Positions 8,488 through 15,703 of a stretch of DNA of 64,000 bases are shown here, piece by piece. A program made the position numbers and the translations under genes. This DNA comes from Streptomyces sp. NBC_01549. Lineage in GTDB: Bacteria > Actinomycetota > Actinomycetes > Streptomycetales > Streptomycetaceae. Each line of letters opens with the position of its first letter. Position 1 is the first letter of the stretch. The stretch lies in NCBI RefSeq assembly GCF_026339955.1, contig NZ_JAPEPW010000002.1, positions 620,001 through 684,000 of the forward strand, given 5' to 3'. The notes under the pieces were generated by a model. It searched no databases, was not told the DNA's origin, and was given only the letters and a program-made list of their open reading frames with translations.

Positions 8488-9907
8488 GGGTGGTCTCCAA
8501 CTCGGCCAGGAGGGTGCGGCGCAGCAGTTTTCCGGTCTCGGTCTTGGGGAGTTCGGCTCGGAACACGACGGCGTCCGGCGTCTTGGACGAGCGGAGCCGG
8601 TCCTTGACCCACTGCCGGATCTCGGCCGGGTCGCCCACGCCGACGACGATGGCCACGATCCGCTGTCCCCACTCGGGGTCGGGCAGCCCCACGACGGCCG
8701 CCTCGACGATGCCGGGATGGGCGAGGAGTACGTCCTCGATCTCGGCCGGGGCGATGTTCTCGCCGCCGCGGATGATGGTGTCGTCGGCACGCCCCTCGAT
8801 GAAGAGGTAACCGTCGGCGTCGAGCCGTCCCCGGTCCCCGGTGGCGAACCAGCCCTCCGCGTCCAGGGCGCTGCGGCCGCCGTACTCGCCGGAGATCTGC
8901 TCGCCGCGTACGAAGACCAGTCCGGTCTCCCCCGGCAGGGCCGGCTTGTCGTCGTCCGTGCGGATCTGGATCTCGATCCCGGGCAGGGCCCGGCCCACCG
9001 AGCCGAGGCGGTCGCGTACCGCGGGGTCGTCCGACACGGACGCCTGCCAGTGGTCGTCGGGGCCGAGGACGGCGATGGAGGAGGCGGTCTCGGTCAAGCC
9101 GTAGGCGTTGACGAAGCCGGTCTGCGGGAAGACGCGCAACGCCCGCTCCACGATGGGCCCCGGGGTGCGCGCGCCGCCGTAGGCGAGGCTGCGCAGCAGG
9201 GGGGTCCCGGCGTCGTCACCGGGCACTTCGGCGACGACCCGAGCGAGCATGGTGGGGACCACGAGGGCGTGGGTGATCCGCTCCCCGCGTACGGTCTCCA
9301 GCCACTGCCGCGGTTCGAACGCCTGTAGATACACGATCCGGCGGCCGGAGTAGAGGTTCGTCAGCAGGTTCATCAGTCCCGCGACGTGGTACGGCGGTAC
9401 CGCCACCAGTGACGCGTCGCCCTCCTCGGCCGACGCGAACTCCTGGGTGTTCAGCACATAGGCGAGCAGATGGCGGTGCCGGAGCACGGCCGCCTTGGGC
9501 TCGGCGGTCGTGCCGCTGGTGTAGAGCAGCACGGCGACGGAGTCCTGGTCCTGCGGCGGGTCCAGGAACTCCACGTCCGGCCGCGCGTCGAGGAGGGCGT
9601 CGAGGTCGGCGGGGCGCAGGACCACGGCGCCGGGATGACGGTCCAGCAGTGCGTTCAACTGCTGCTCGCCCAGCCGGTAGTTGACCGGGACGAAGGGGAC
9701 GCCCGCCAGAGCGGCCCCGAACAGGGCGACGGGATAGGCGAGTTGGTTGGCGCCGAGATAGACGACGGCCTGACGGTCCCGGAAGCGGTGGGCGGCGGCA
9801 TGGGCGCGGTGCAGCAGTTCGGCGGCGGTCAGCGAACGGCCGTCCGCCGTTATCACCGCCCGATCGCCGGCCGAGGCCGCCATCTCAAGGATCATGGCGA
9901 TATTCAT
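8480..9907 (-). CDS. Acyl-CoA ligase (AMP-binding, FadD-type)
   Basis: 475-residue member of the ANL adenylating superfamily that activates a carboxylic acid to its CoA thioester with ATP. Phosphate loop YTSGTTAEPK at 129-138, then NAYGLTETAS, the hinge region GWFATGDRGRLDADGY with IEGRADDTIIRGGENIAP, and the C-terminal catalytic Lys region LPKTETGKLLRR. It is slightly shorter than the typical 500-540 residues. ATG at 9907 shares its last base with the palindromic operator and has no ribosome site; ATG at 9895 is an alternative. It is divergent from the dehydrogenase at 9962 and overlaps the thiolase by 8 bp. Probably the entry step of the local acyl-CoA pathway. Confidence 0.92.
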   Translation of the reverse strand: MNIAMILEMAASAGDRAVITADGRSLTAAELLHRAHAAAHRFRDRQAVVYLGANQLAYPVALFGAALAGVPFVPVNYRLGEQQLNALLDRHPGAVVLRPADLDALLDARPDVEFLDPPQDQDSVAVLLYTSGTTAEPKAAVLRHRHLLAYVLNTQEFASAEEGDASLVAVPPYHVAGLMNLLTNLYSGRRIVYLQAFEPRQWLETVRGERITHALVVPTMLARVVAEVPGDDAGTPLLRSLAYGGARTPGPIVERALRVFPQTGFVNAYGLTETASSIAVLGPDDHWQASVSDDPAVRDRLGSVGRALPGIEIQIRTDDDKPALPGETGLVFVRGEQISGEYGGRSALDAEGWFATGDRGRLDADGYLFIEGRADDTIIRGGENIAPAEIEDVLLAHPGIVEAAVVGLPDPEWGQRIVAIVVGVGDPAEIRQWVKDRLRSSKTPDAVVFRAELPKTETGKLLRRTLLAELETTHA

Positions 9908-9923
9908 GAGAATGCTATTCTCA
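9907..9923. promoter_or_regulatory. Palindromic operator TGAGAAT-GCT-ATTCTCA (site 3)
   Basis: Identical over 17 bp to the site at 2367. It sits in the 54-bp divergent gap between the ligase (start 9907) and the dehydrogenase (start 9962). It directly abuts the ligase ATG, so a bound repressor would block initiation in that direction and probably both. Confidence 0.75.
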
Positions 9924-9961
9924 TATAAACAGAGCTCTGCTTGCAAGAGAGGATAACCTTG

Positions 9962-10723
9962 ATGCAGATCAGTGGGAGTTCCGCGGTCGTGGTAGGTGGG
10001 GCGGGGGGCCTGGGCGAGGCCACCGTCCGTCGCCTCCACGCGGCAGGAGCGAAGGTGGTCGTGGCCGACCTCGCCGACGAGAAGGGCAAGGCTCTCGAGG
10101 CGGAGTTGGGGGTGCGTTACGTACGGACGGACGCCACCGACGAGAACGACGTCAAGGCGGCGATGGCCGAGGCCGAGGCGGCCGGACCGCTCAGGATCTC
10201 GGTGGACGCGCACGGCGGCCCGGCCAGTGGCGGGCGGCTCGTCGGCAAGGACGGCGAACCCCTGGACCTCGCGGGCTTCCGGAAGACCATCGACTTCTAC
10301 CTCACGGCCGTCTTCAACGTCATGCGCCTGGCGGCCGCCGCCATCGCACACCAGGAAGCGGTCGACGGCGACCGGGGCATCATCGTCAACACCGCGTCGA
10401 TCGCCGCGTACGAGGGGCAGATCGGCCAGATCCCGTACGCCGCCGCCAAGGGCGGGGTGGTCGGCATGACCCTCGTCGCCGCGCGCGACCTCTCGCCGCT
10501 CGGCATCCGGGTCGTCACGATCGCCCCGGGCACCTTCCTCACCCCCGCCTACGGCGCGGCGGGCGACCAACTGGAGGCCTACTGGGGGCCCAAGGTCCCG
10601 CACCCCAAGCGTATGGGCCGCTCCCCCGAGTACGCGGCGCTCGTGGAGCACATCTGCGCGAACGACTATCTCAACGGCGAGGTCATCCGCCTCGACGGCG
10701 CCCTCCGCTTCCCGCCGAAGTGA
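9962..10723 (+). CDS. Short-chain dehydrogenase/reductase (HSD10-like)
   Basis: 253-residue NAD(P)-dependent dehydrogenase with a Rossmann fold. Cofactor loop GGAGGLG at 12-18, Ser146 in NTASIAAY, Tyr159 and Lys163 in YAAAK, and the following IRVVTIAPGTFLTP are complete. The usual NNAG stretch is replaced (VDAHGGPASG), so the structural Asn of the catalytic tetrad is not in its normal context. The overall pattern resembles 3-hydroxyacyl-CoA dehydrogenase type 2/HSD10 proteins, suiting the 3-hydroxyacyl-CoA oxidation step. ATG at 9962 follows AGAGGA by about 8 bp. It is divergent from the ligase across the operator; the next gene downstream is a truncated second SDR. Confidence 0.9.
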   Translation: MQISGSSAVVVGGAGGLGEATVRRLHAAGAKVVVADLADEKGKALEAELGVRYVRTDATDENDVKAAMAEAEAAGPLRISVDAHGGPASGGRLVGKDGEPLDLAGFRKTIDFYLTAVFNVMRLAAAAIAHQEAVDGDRGIIVNTASIAAYEGQIGQIPYAAAKGGVVGMTLVAARDLSPLGIRVVTIAPGTFLTPAYGAAGDQLEAYWGPKVPHPKRMGRSPEYAALVEHICANDYLNGEVIRLDGALRFPPK

Positions 10724-10744
10724 ACGGCCGAGTGAACGGCCGAG
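10721..10744 (+). repeat. Tandem 12-bp repeat at the SDR stop
   Basis: Two exact copies of TGAACGGCCGAG, each starting with a TGA in frame with the upstream SDR. They lie between its stop and the next, truncated SDR at 10750. Confidence 0.8.
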
Positions 10745-10749
10745 TGAAC

Positions 10750-10921
10750 ATGAGCGGCGAGCTGAAGGGGAAGGTGGCGTTCGTCGCCGGGGCGAGCCGG
10801 GGCATCGGCCGCAACATCGCGCGGGGGCTCGCACAGGCCGGGGCCACGGTCGCGGTCGCCGCGCGCTCCGAGGAGGAGGGCCGGATACCCGGCACGATCC
10901 ACGCCGTCGCCGAGCGGATCA
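10750..10921 (+). pseudogene. SDR-family N-terminal fragment
   Basis: About 57 residues of a second short-chain dehydrogenase: MSGELKGKVAFVAGASRGIG gives the first strand and cofactor loop, followed by ATVAVAARSEEEGR. After AERIT at about 10921 homology stops and the frame runs into unrelated sequence. The rest of the gene (about 200 residues) is missing, apparently by a deletion joining it to the 3' end of another gene. Confidence 0.8.
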
Positions 10922-11035
10922 CTCAAGGGCCGCTACGTCACCGACTTCCCCCTCAACGACCAGGAGATCCTCCTGCGCCACCTCCACAAGGTCGTGAGGG
11001 ACTACGTGAAGGAGCACGCCGATGCTGCCGAGTGA
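10922..11035 (+). pseudogene. C-terminal fragment of an unidentified gene
   Basis: In another frame than the preceding SDR fragment, about 37 residues containing RYVTDFPLNDQEILLRHLHK and ending at TGA 11033. The composition and third-position bias look coding. Its end overlaps the ATG at 11022, as in an operon. I do not recognise the family. Confidence 0.5.
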
Positions 11036-11102
11036 CTTCGCCGAACTCGAGCCCTACAGCGACTGGGTCCTCGGCAGCGAACACGAACGCTACGCAGGCC
11101 TT
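11022..11102 (+). pseudogene. N-terminal fragment cut off by the Tn3 transposon
   Basis: ATG at 11022 opens a frame beginning MLPSDFAELEPYSDWVLGSE, coupled to the preceding gene's stop. After about 25 residues it enters the left transposon end at 11103. The family is not recognised. No matching remainder is seen at the right end of the transposon. Confidence 0.55.
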
Positions 11103-11140
11103 GGGGACCAACGGAACAGTCAGTATCGGTGAGATTGATC
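11103..11140 (+). repeat. Tn3 left terminal inverted repeat (38 bp)
   Basis: Begins GGGGACCAACGGAACAG and ends GATTGATC. It matches the right end at 35 of 38 positions. The similarity extends 6 bp outward (GGCCTT) on both sides. Confidence 0.9.
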
Positions 11141-11150
11141 TTGAACGATG

Positions 11151-11188
11151 AGAGGGCCCCAGCGAAGAGGTAATCGCCAGGGCCCTCT
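11151..11188. terminator. Hairpin downstream of the resolvase gene
   Basis: AGAGGGCCC and GGGCCCTCT form a perfect 9-bp stem around a 20-bp loop, 4 bp beyond the resolvase stop. No T-tract, as is common in Streptomyces. Confidence 0.6.
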
Positions 11189-11192
11189 GGGT

Positions 11193-12200
11193 TTACACGG
11201 TCTCTCCGGTGCTCAGTGCACGCGGCCGGGGGATGTCGCCGGTGGCCGTGAGAGTGGCGAAGTCGGCGTGGGCCGCCTCTATGGCTTCGGGGTACGCGCG
11301 GGCCTTCTCGTGCTCGGCGAGCGCCCGGTAGATGCTGGCAACGCTGGGGCTATGTCCCTTGCGCTTGCCGGTGGGGATGATCAGGTCGGGCTGGATCTGT
11401 TCGACGGACTCGCCGAGTGCCTTGCGGCGCAGGACGGTGTGCAGCATGTCGTCGGTGATGACCGGGGGCCGGCCGCCGCGCTTGCCCTTGCGGGCCGCGG
11501 TGTCGAGCCCTTCCAGAGTGGATTCGCGGATGGTCTCCCGCTCGGTCTCGGCCATCGCGGCGAAGAAGCCGAACAGGAGCTTGCCCGGCCCGGTGGGGTC
11601 GTAGATGCCGGGCAGCGGTCCGGCGAGCATTTCCAGGACCAGGCCGTGCTCGGTCAGGTGGTCGGCGAGGGCTGTGAGCTCTGCGGCATCGCGCCCGAGC
11701 CTTTTCATCTCGTACACCGTGAACAGGACCCGGCAGTGCGGGGCGTGCGCCTTGATCTCCCGCGCGGTCTTCAGCGCCTCCTCGAAGGCGGGGCGGACCT
11801 TGATGCGAGTGCTGATCTTCTCGCTGAAGATCTTTTCTCGCTCGATGCCGTGCTTGGTGAGCGCGTCCAGCTGCGAATCGAGTTCCTGCCCGAGAGTGGA
11901 GCAGCGCGCGTAGCCGATACGGATGTCCGCGCTCGGCAGGTCCGGGTCGACGGCTGCGGGCACCGGGGTCCCGGGCCGCCACGGCTGCCCCGGCCCGCGG
12001 TCGGTCGGCGTCTGCACCCGCAGCTCCTTGGCAAGCTTCGGTACCTTGGTGAAGCGGCCGGTGTGGTACGCGCTCGCGACCGCCCCGCTACGCGAGCGGC
12101 ACGGCGAGCCGGGAGCCGCCTTGCACTTCGGGCACGGATGGCGTTCGACGAGATCGGCTTCCGACCCGGCGGGCGGGGAAGGCTTTTGAGGGTCCGTCAT
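11193..12200 (-). CDS. tnpR: Serine recombinase (Tn3 resolvase) with N-terminal zinc-binding segment
   Basis: 335-residue site-specific recombinase that resolves the cointegrate made by TnpA. Residues 20-50 hold CPKCKAAPGSPC with a later His, a small zinc-binding module not present in classical Tn3 resolvases. The catalytic domain starts near 93 (IRIGYARCSTLGQ) with the nucleophile Ser101; the conserved RLGRDAAEL and ETIRESTLEGLDTAARKGKR segments follow, and a C-terminal helix-turn-helix includes SPSVASIYRAL. I chose ATG 12200 because the zinc motif comes 22 residues later and the upstream extension looks non-coding. The gene faces outward toward the left repeat. Confidence 0.88.
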   Translation of the reverse strand: MTDPQKPSPPAGSEADLVERHPCPKCKAAPGSPCRSRSGAVASAYHTGRFTKVPKLAKELRVQTPTDRGPGQPWRPGTPVPAAVDPDLPSADIRIGYARCSTLGQELDSQLDALTKHGIEREKIFSEKISTRIKVRPAFEEALKTAREIKAHAPHCRVLFTVYEMKRLGRDAAELTALADHLTEHGLVLEMLAGPLPGIYDPTGPGKLLFGFFAAMAETERETIRESTLEGLDTAARKGKRGGRPPVITDDMLHTVLRRKALGESVEQIQPDLIIPTGKRKGHSPSVASIYRALAEHEKARAYPEAIEAAHADFATLTATGDIPRPRALSTGETV

Positions 12201-12388
12201 GACCCCGGATTTTCGCACAACGCAAGTCGCAGAACCCCACTCCTGCCACTTTTGAGTGAGAACGACTTCTGCGACCCGATCGGCTTCTTCGCGGTCTCTG
12301 GGCGCTCCTACTTGATCTTGCTCGGGAAAAGGAACGTTTGCGAGAACCGGCTGATGGTGCCCCAACGCCACACGTTCAGGATCACCGC

Positions 12389-12407
12389 CTGTCAAAACTT
12401 CTGACAG
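12389..12407. promoter_or_regulatory. Small dyad, candidate part of the res site
   Basis: CTGTCA and TGACAG separated by 7 bp, in the 302-bp gap between the resolvase start (12200) and the sigma gene end (12503). Tn3 res sites normally lie next to tnpR and consist of dyads. No other gene is visible in this gap. Confidence 0.35.
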
Positions 12408-12502
12408 CAACACCGGCTTCCTGGTCCGTTCCTATTCCAACCCCGTATTGGCCTGCAACTGCTCTGAACATCCGGTCCTGCCCTATAAGGCTGGTCGGGA
12501 GG

Positions 12503-13426
12503 TCACTGCGTCTGCTTGCGGGTCTGCTTCACTTCCTGATCAACGGCCCAGGCGTCGGCGACCGGGCCGAGGTGGCCGAGCTTGTCGGGGTTGATGACCG
12601 AACGGATGGTCTGGATCTGCCCGTCGAGCACGTCGAGGGCGAGGATATGGAGGACCTTGCCGTCGCGGTCGCGGAAGAGCGCGCCCGGCTGGCCGTTAAC
12701 CTCGTGCGGTTCGAACGTGATGTCGACCCGTGCCATCAGCGGGTAGACGGTGGCGAGCAGCCTGGCCACGTTCTCGGCGCCCGCGACGGCTCTGGCCAGC
12801 TGCGGGGCCTTGCCACCGCCGTCCCCGACGAGCTGGACATCGGCGGACAGCAGACTCTGCAGTCCATCCACGTCTCCCTGTGCCAGTGCCTCGAAGAACC
12901 GCCTCGCCAGTTCCTGCCGCTCCTGGCGGTCCGCTTCGAACCGAGGCCGTCCCTCGTTCATGTGGCGGCGTGCCCGTACGAGCAGCTGTCGGCACGCCGC
13001 CTCCGAGCGTCCCACCGCCGCGGCGATCTCGTCGAAGCCGAAGGCGAAGACCTCCCGCAGCACGAACACCGACCGCTCCAGCGGGCTGAGCCGCTCCAGG
13101 AGCAGCAGCGCTGCCATCGACACCGAGTCGGCCAGCTCCGCCGCGCGGGCCGGGTCCTCGTACGGATCGTCCAGCAGCGGCTCGGGCAGCCACGGTCCGA
13201 CGTACTCCTCCCGCCGCACCCGAGCGGATCGCAGGACGTCGATGGCAATCCGGGTCACCGTGGCCGACAGGAACGCCTTGGCCGACACCGGCCGGGTGGT
13301 CGAGGCGTCGTAGCGGAGCCAGGTCTCCTGCACCGCGTCCTCCGCCTCGCCCACGCTGCCCAGGATCCGGTACGCGATCGAGAACAGCAGCGGCCGCAGC
13401 TCCTCGAACTCCTCGACCTTGCCCAC
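12503..13426 (-). CDS. ECF41-type RNA polymerase sigma factor with SnoaL-like C-terminal domain
   Basis: 307 residues: sigma region 2 (about 8-75), the linker motif WLPEPL at 79-84, a sigma region 4 helix-turn-helix near 127-154, and a C-terminal NTF2/SnoaL-like domain (about 172-307) with DGGGK at 202-206 and NPDKL at 279-283. These three motifs are diagnostic for group ECF41, in which the C-terminal extension controls activity in place of an anti-sigma factor. GTG at 13426 follows AAGGGGGAG by 5 bp. ECF41 genes are normally next to a carboxymuconolactone decarboxylase, oxidoreductase or epimerase (COE) gene; here a decarboxylase-like gene follows at 13603. The full module is transposon cargo. 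Confidence 0.93.
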   Translation of the reverse strand: MGKVEEFEELRPLLFSIAYRILGSVGEAEDAVQETWLRYDASTTRPVSAKAFLSATVTRIAIDVLRSARVRREEYVGPWLPEPLLDDPYEDPARAAELADSVSMAALLLLERLSPLERSVFVLREVFAFGFDEIAAAVGRSEAACRQLLVRARRHMNEGRPRFEADRQERQELARRFFEALAQGDVDGLQSLLSADVQLVGDGGGKAPQLARAVAGAENVARLLATVYPLMARVDITFEPHEVNGQPGALFRDRDGKVLHILALDVLDGQIQTIRSVINPDKLGHLGPVADAWAVDQEVKQTRKQTQ

Positions 13427-13602
13427 GCCGACTCCCCCTTGCGGTCTGAGTGCCCGGCCGGACCCGCGCCGACGAGGCATCTTTCGAAGATCATCCGATG
13501 GGTGAGCGGAGCGGACAACGCTCGCACCGCGACCGACCTGACGGCCTTGATCATGGCGTCCCGGCCACCGCACCCTGACCCGGGCCAGGGTGCGGTGGCG
13601 GT

Positions 13603-14076
13603 TCAGTGGAACTGGCCGACCTGGTAATCGCCGGCCGGCTGCTGGGTGATGATGTTCAGCCGGTTCACCGTGTTCATGAACGAGACCAGCAGCACGAGGG
13701 CCGTGAGCTGCTCCTCGTCATAGTGCTGGGCGGCACGCGCCCACACCTCGTCGCTGACCCCGGTGGCCGCGTCCGCGACCCGCGTCCCCTGCTCCGCCAA
13801 CGCGAGCGCGGCGCGTTCAGCCTCGGTGAAGACCGTTGCTTCCCGCCAGGCCGCGATCAAGTTCAGCCGCACCGGGCTCTCGCCGGCCGCGACGGCTTCC
13901 TTGGTGTGCATGTCGATGCAGACCGCGCAGCCGTTGATCTGGCTCACGCGCAGCGCCACCAACTCCTGCGTCGTGGCCGACAGTGGCAACTCCTTCAGCT
14001 CCCGACCAGCCGACATGAAGTACTTGAGGGCCTTGCCGGCGGTCGGGTTGGCGAAGTAGTTCAATCGCGCGTCCAT
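13603..14076 (-). CDS. Carboxymuconolactone decarboxylase/AhpD-like protein (ECF41 partner)
   Basis: 157-residue all-helical protein of the CMD/AhpD family. C50-x2-C53-x3-H57 (GCAVCIDMH) is the AhpD-type redox motif, suggesting peroxidase or thiol-oxidoreductase activity and not true lactone decarboxylation. ATG at 14076 has GGAGGAG 6 bp upstream. It lies upstream of the ECF41 sigma gene on the same strand and its own promoter region contains an ECF41-type element (14117-14143). This matches the known ECF41-COE arrangement, in which the sigma factor controls the neighbouring COE gene. It is probably an oxidative or aromatic stress function; the substrate is unknown. Confidence 0.9.
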   Translation of the reverse strand: MDARLNYFANPTAGKALKYFMSAGRELKELPLSATTQELVALRVSQINGCAVCIDMHTKEAVAAGESPVRLNLIAAWREATVFTEAERAALALAEQGTRVADAATGVSDEVWARAAQHYDEEQLTALVLLVSFMNTVNRLNIITQQPAGDYQVGQFH

Positions 14077-14116
14077 CGTGTGCTCCTCCATGTTCGTCGA
14101 TGCCTTCACTCCTCGA

Positions 14117-14143
14117 GACGAGGCAGCCCTCACTCCTGTGACA
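14117..14143 (-). promoter_or_regulatory. ECF41-type promoter of the AhpD-like gene
   Basis: On the minus strand TGTCACA (14143-14137), 16 bp, then CGTC (14120-14117). This equals the published ECF41 consensus. It is 41 bp upstream of the ATG at 14076. Confidence 0.75.
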
Positions 14144-14187
14144 CGGCGCGGTGTGACCCACGTCTCCCCGCTGTCTGGGTTCGGGCA

Positions 14188-14214
14188 TGTCACAGGCCGA
14201 GCCGCTGCCTCGTC
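14188..14214 (+). promoter_or_regulatory. ECF41-type promoter of the DoxX-like gene
   Basis: TGTCACA (14188-14194), 16 bp, CGTC (14211-14214), pointing at the DoxX-like gene. It mirrors the divergent promoter at 14117. The two CGTC boxes and their neighbours form the outer arms (CGAGACGAGGCAG / CTGCCTCGTCTCG) of a large inverted repeat. Confidence 0.75.
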
Positions 14215-14245
14215 TCGGGTGCGGAAGTCCTCGATCAGGGAGTTG

Positions 14246-14632
14246 ATGATGAACGTCGCGCTGTGGATCATCGCCGGAGTGCTCGCCGCTGTCTGCCTGG
14301 TGGGCAGCTCCAAGATGTTCGTGCCGCAGGAGAAGCTGGCCGCGATGGGCTCCTCTGCGCAGTGGGTCCTGGAGTTCAGCCCCGGCGCTCTCAAGGCCAT
14401 CGGCGCCGTCGAACTGCTGGCTGCGGTCGGCCTGATTCTGCCCGCGGTGCTCGACATCGCGCCGGTGCAGGTGCCGCTGGCCGCCACCGGACTTGTTCTG
14501 CTGTTTACCTGCGCGCTCACCATGCGTCTGCGCCGTGGCGAGAAGGCCACGATCGCCAGCGACCTGATCTACCTCGCCCTGGCTGCTTTCGTCGCATGGG
14601 GCCGTTTCGGTCCCATGCCCTTCACCGGCTGA
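14246..14632 (+). CDS. DoxX-like small membrane protein
   Basis: 128 residues with about four hydrophobic segments (ALWIIAGVLAAVCLVGSSK, then GAVELLAAVGLILPAVL, PLAATGLVLLFTCALTM and LIYLALAAFVAWG), as in DoxX/DUF4870-like inner-membrane proteins. Some DoxX proteins act with thiol or quinone oxidoreductases in redox homeostasis. Two consecutive ATG codons (14246, 14249) follow GGGAG; either may be used. It is transcribed divergently from the AhpD-like gene and has its own ECF41-type promoter at 14188, so it is probably a second member of the same sigma regulon. Confidence 0.8.
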   Translation: MMNVALWIIAGVLAAVCLVGSSKMFVPQEKLAAMGSSAQWVLEFSPGALKAIGAVELLAAVGLILPAVLDIAPVQVPLAATGLVLLFTCALTMRLRRGEKATIASDLIYLALAAFVAWGRFGPMPFTG

Positions 14633-14707
14633 CCACCGGCGTCGGCCCCGGTGCCCCAAGAACATGGTCGTGATCAGCGAGCGGCCGGCCGAAGCCGCGG
14701 ACCGGGC

Positions 14708-14992
14708 CGTTCCCTGACCTGGGACCAGGGCTCGGAGATGGCCGCTCACCGGGCGTTCAACGTCGCCACCGACATCCCGGTCTACTTCTGCGACAGGGCC
14801 AGCCCCTGGCAACGCGGCTCTAACGAGAACGCCAACGGCCTGCTGCGGCAGTACTTCCCCAAGGGAACCGACCTGTCCGTCCACGCGCCCGAACAGCTGG
14901 CGACGGTGGCCGCTGAACTCAACAGCCGCCCACGCAAAACGCTCGACTGGGAGACCCCAGCCGAGCGCCTGTCCAGACTTCTCGCGACCTGA
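14708..14992 (+). pseudogene. IS30-family transposase C-terminal fragment
   Basis: About 95 residues of the DDE integrase core: LTWDQGSEMAAHRAF, then SPWQRGSNENANGLLRQYF and LNSRPRKTLDWETPAERL, the standard C-terminus of IS30 transposases. The N-terminal two thirds are missing, and no IS ends were recognised. It is a passenger relic inside the Tn3 element. Confidence 0.88.
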
Positions 14993-15009
14993 CCCCCGCT
15001 CCGCGGGGC

Positions 15010-15480
15010 TTAGACCAGCCACTTCCCTGCGCGCATAAGTGTTCGCCCGGTCATTTCGGGGACCGTCCCCCATGCCTGCAGGAACTCCGGAATGACCCGA
15101 AACCAGACATATGAGGGGTGGTCCTCCCGCGGATCCCATCCGTCTTTCGCCGCAAAGGCGTCGCCCACCTCAGCCGGAAGTTCCTCTCGGGTCAGCATGC
15201 GTGCAATGCCGTGGACCAGGACCACGTCCCTAGTGTGGCCGAAGGAGAGGCGGACCCTCCCCGAGGCAGCCAGGTTGTGCCCAGTCGGGTTGGTATCGCG
15301 GGTAGAGAGCCATACGGCCTCGCCATCCCACCAGAAGGCAAGTGGAACAAGGCACGGCTCGCCGGTGTCGTCGGCGGTGGCGACCCACACATCGTTGTCC
15401 CGGGCGAGCCGTTCCAGCGCCTCGCGCTTGCGTTGCTCTGGGCTGCGGGGACCGCTGAGGCGAGAATCAACTGACGTCAT
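15010..15480 (-). CDS. PPOX-class F420/FMN-dependent protein
   Basis: 156-residue split-barrel protein of the pyridoxamine-phosphate-oxidase-like family. LARDNDVWVATADDTGEPCLVP is the first barrel strand, followed by LAFWWDGEAVWLSTRD. ATG at 15480. It is the only complete gene between the IS30 fragment and TnpA and is read in the same direction as TnpA. It may be an accessory reductase in the redox-themed cargo, but it has no visible ECF41 promoter. The 15481-15703 gap holds a dyad (15631) and no gene. Confidence 0.82.
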   Translation of the reverse strand: MTSVDSRLSGPRSPEQRKREALERLARDNDVWVATADDTGEPCLVPLAFWWDGEAVWLSTRDTNPTGHNLAASGRVRLSFGHTRDVVLVHGIARMLTREELPAEVGDAFAAKDGWDPREDHPSYVWFRVIPEFLQAWGTVPEMTGRTLMRAGKWLV

Positions 15481-15630
15481 GGAACGAGGCTATGGCTTGA
15501 TCCCTTACGCCACATCCGTCAGCGGAACTAGGACGCAGGGCTTAAGTCTCTTGCTGGTGGCAAATTCTTCAGGAGACTCGTCGGCATAGCCAGTTTGGGA
15601 CCAGGCTCACGACTCACGGCCTACGATCCT

Positions 15631-15651
15631 CGCAACACACAGCGTGTTGCG
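15631..15651. terminator. Hairpin beyond TnpA
   Basis: CGCAACAC and GTGTTGCG form an 8-bp perfect stem with a 5-bp loop, about 50 bp beyond the TnpA stop. It could terminate TnpA transcription or act as an operator. Confidence 0.45.
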
Positions 15652-15703
15652 ACGATCCCTGGAATACGCCGGGCACCGGGGCCGAGCGCCGTCCAGGCCC
15701 GGC

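Noticed and set aside
12254..12270. TGAGAACGACTTCTGC-like sequence as another regulon operator
   Set aside because: It lies inside the transposon, the spacer is 2 bp, and the symmetry is poor; chance similarity.
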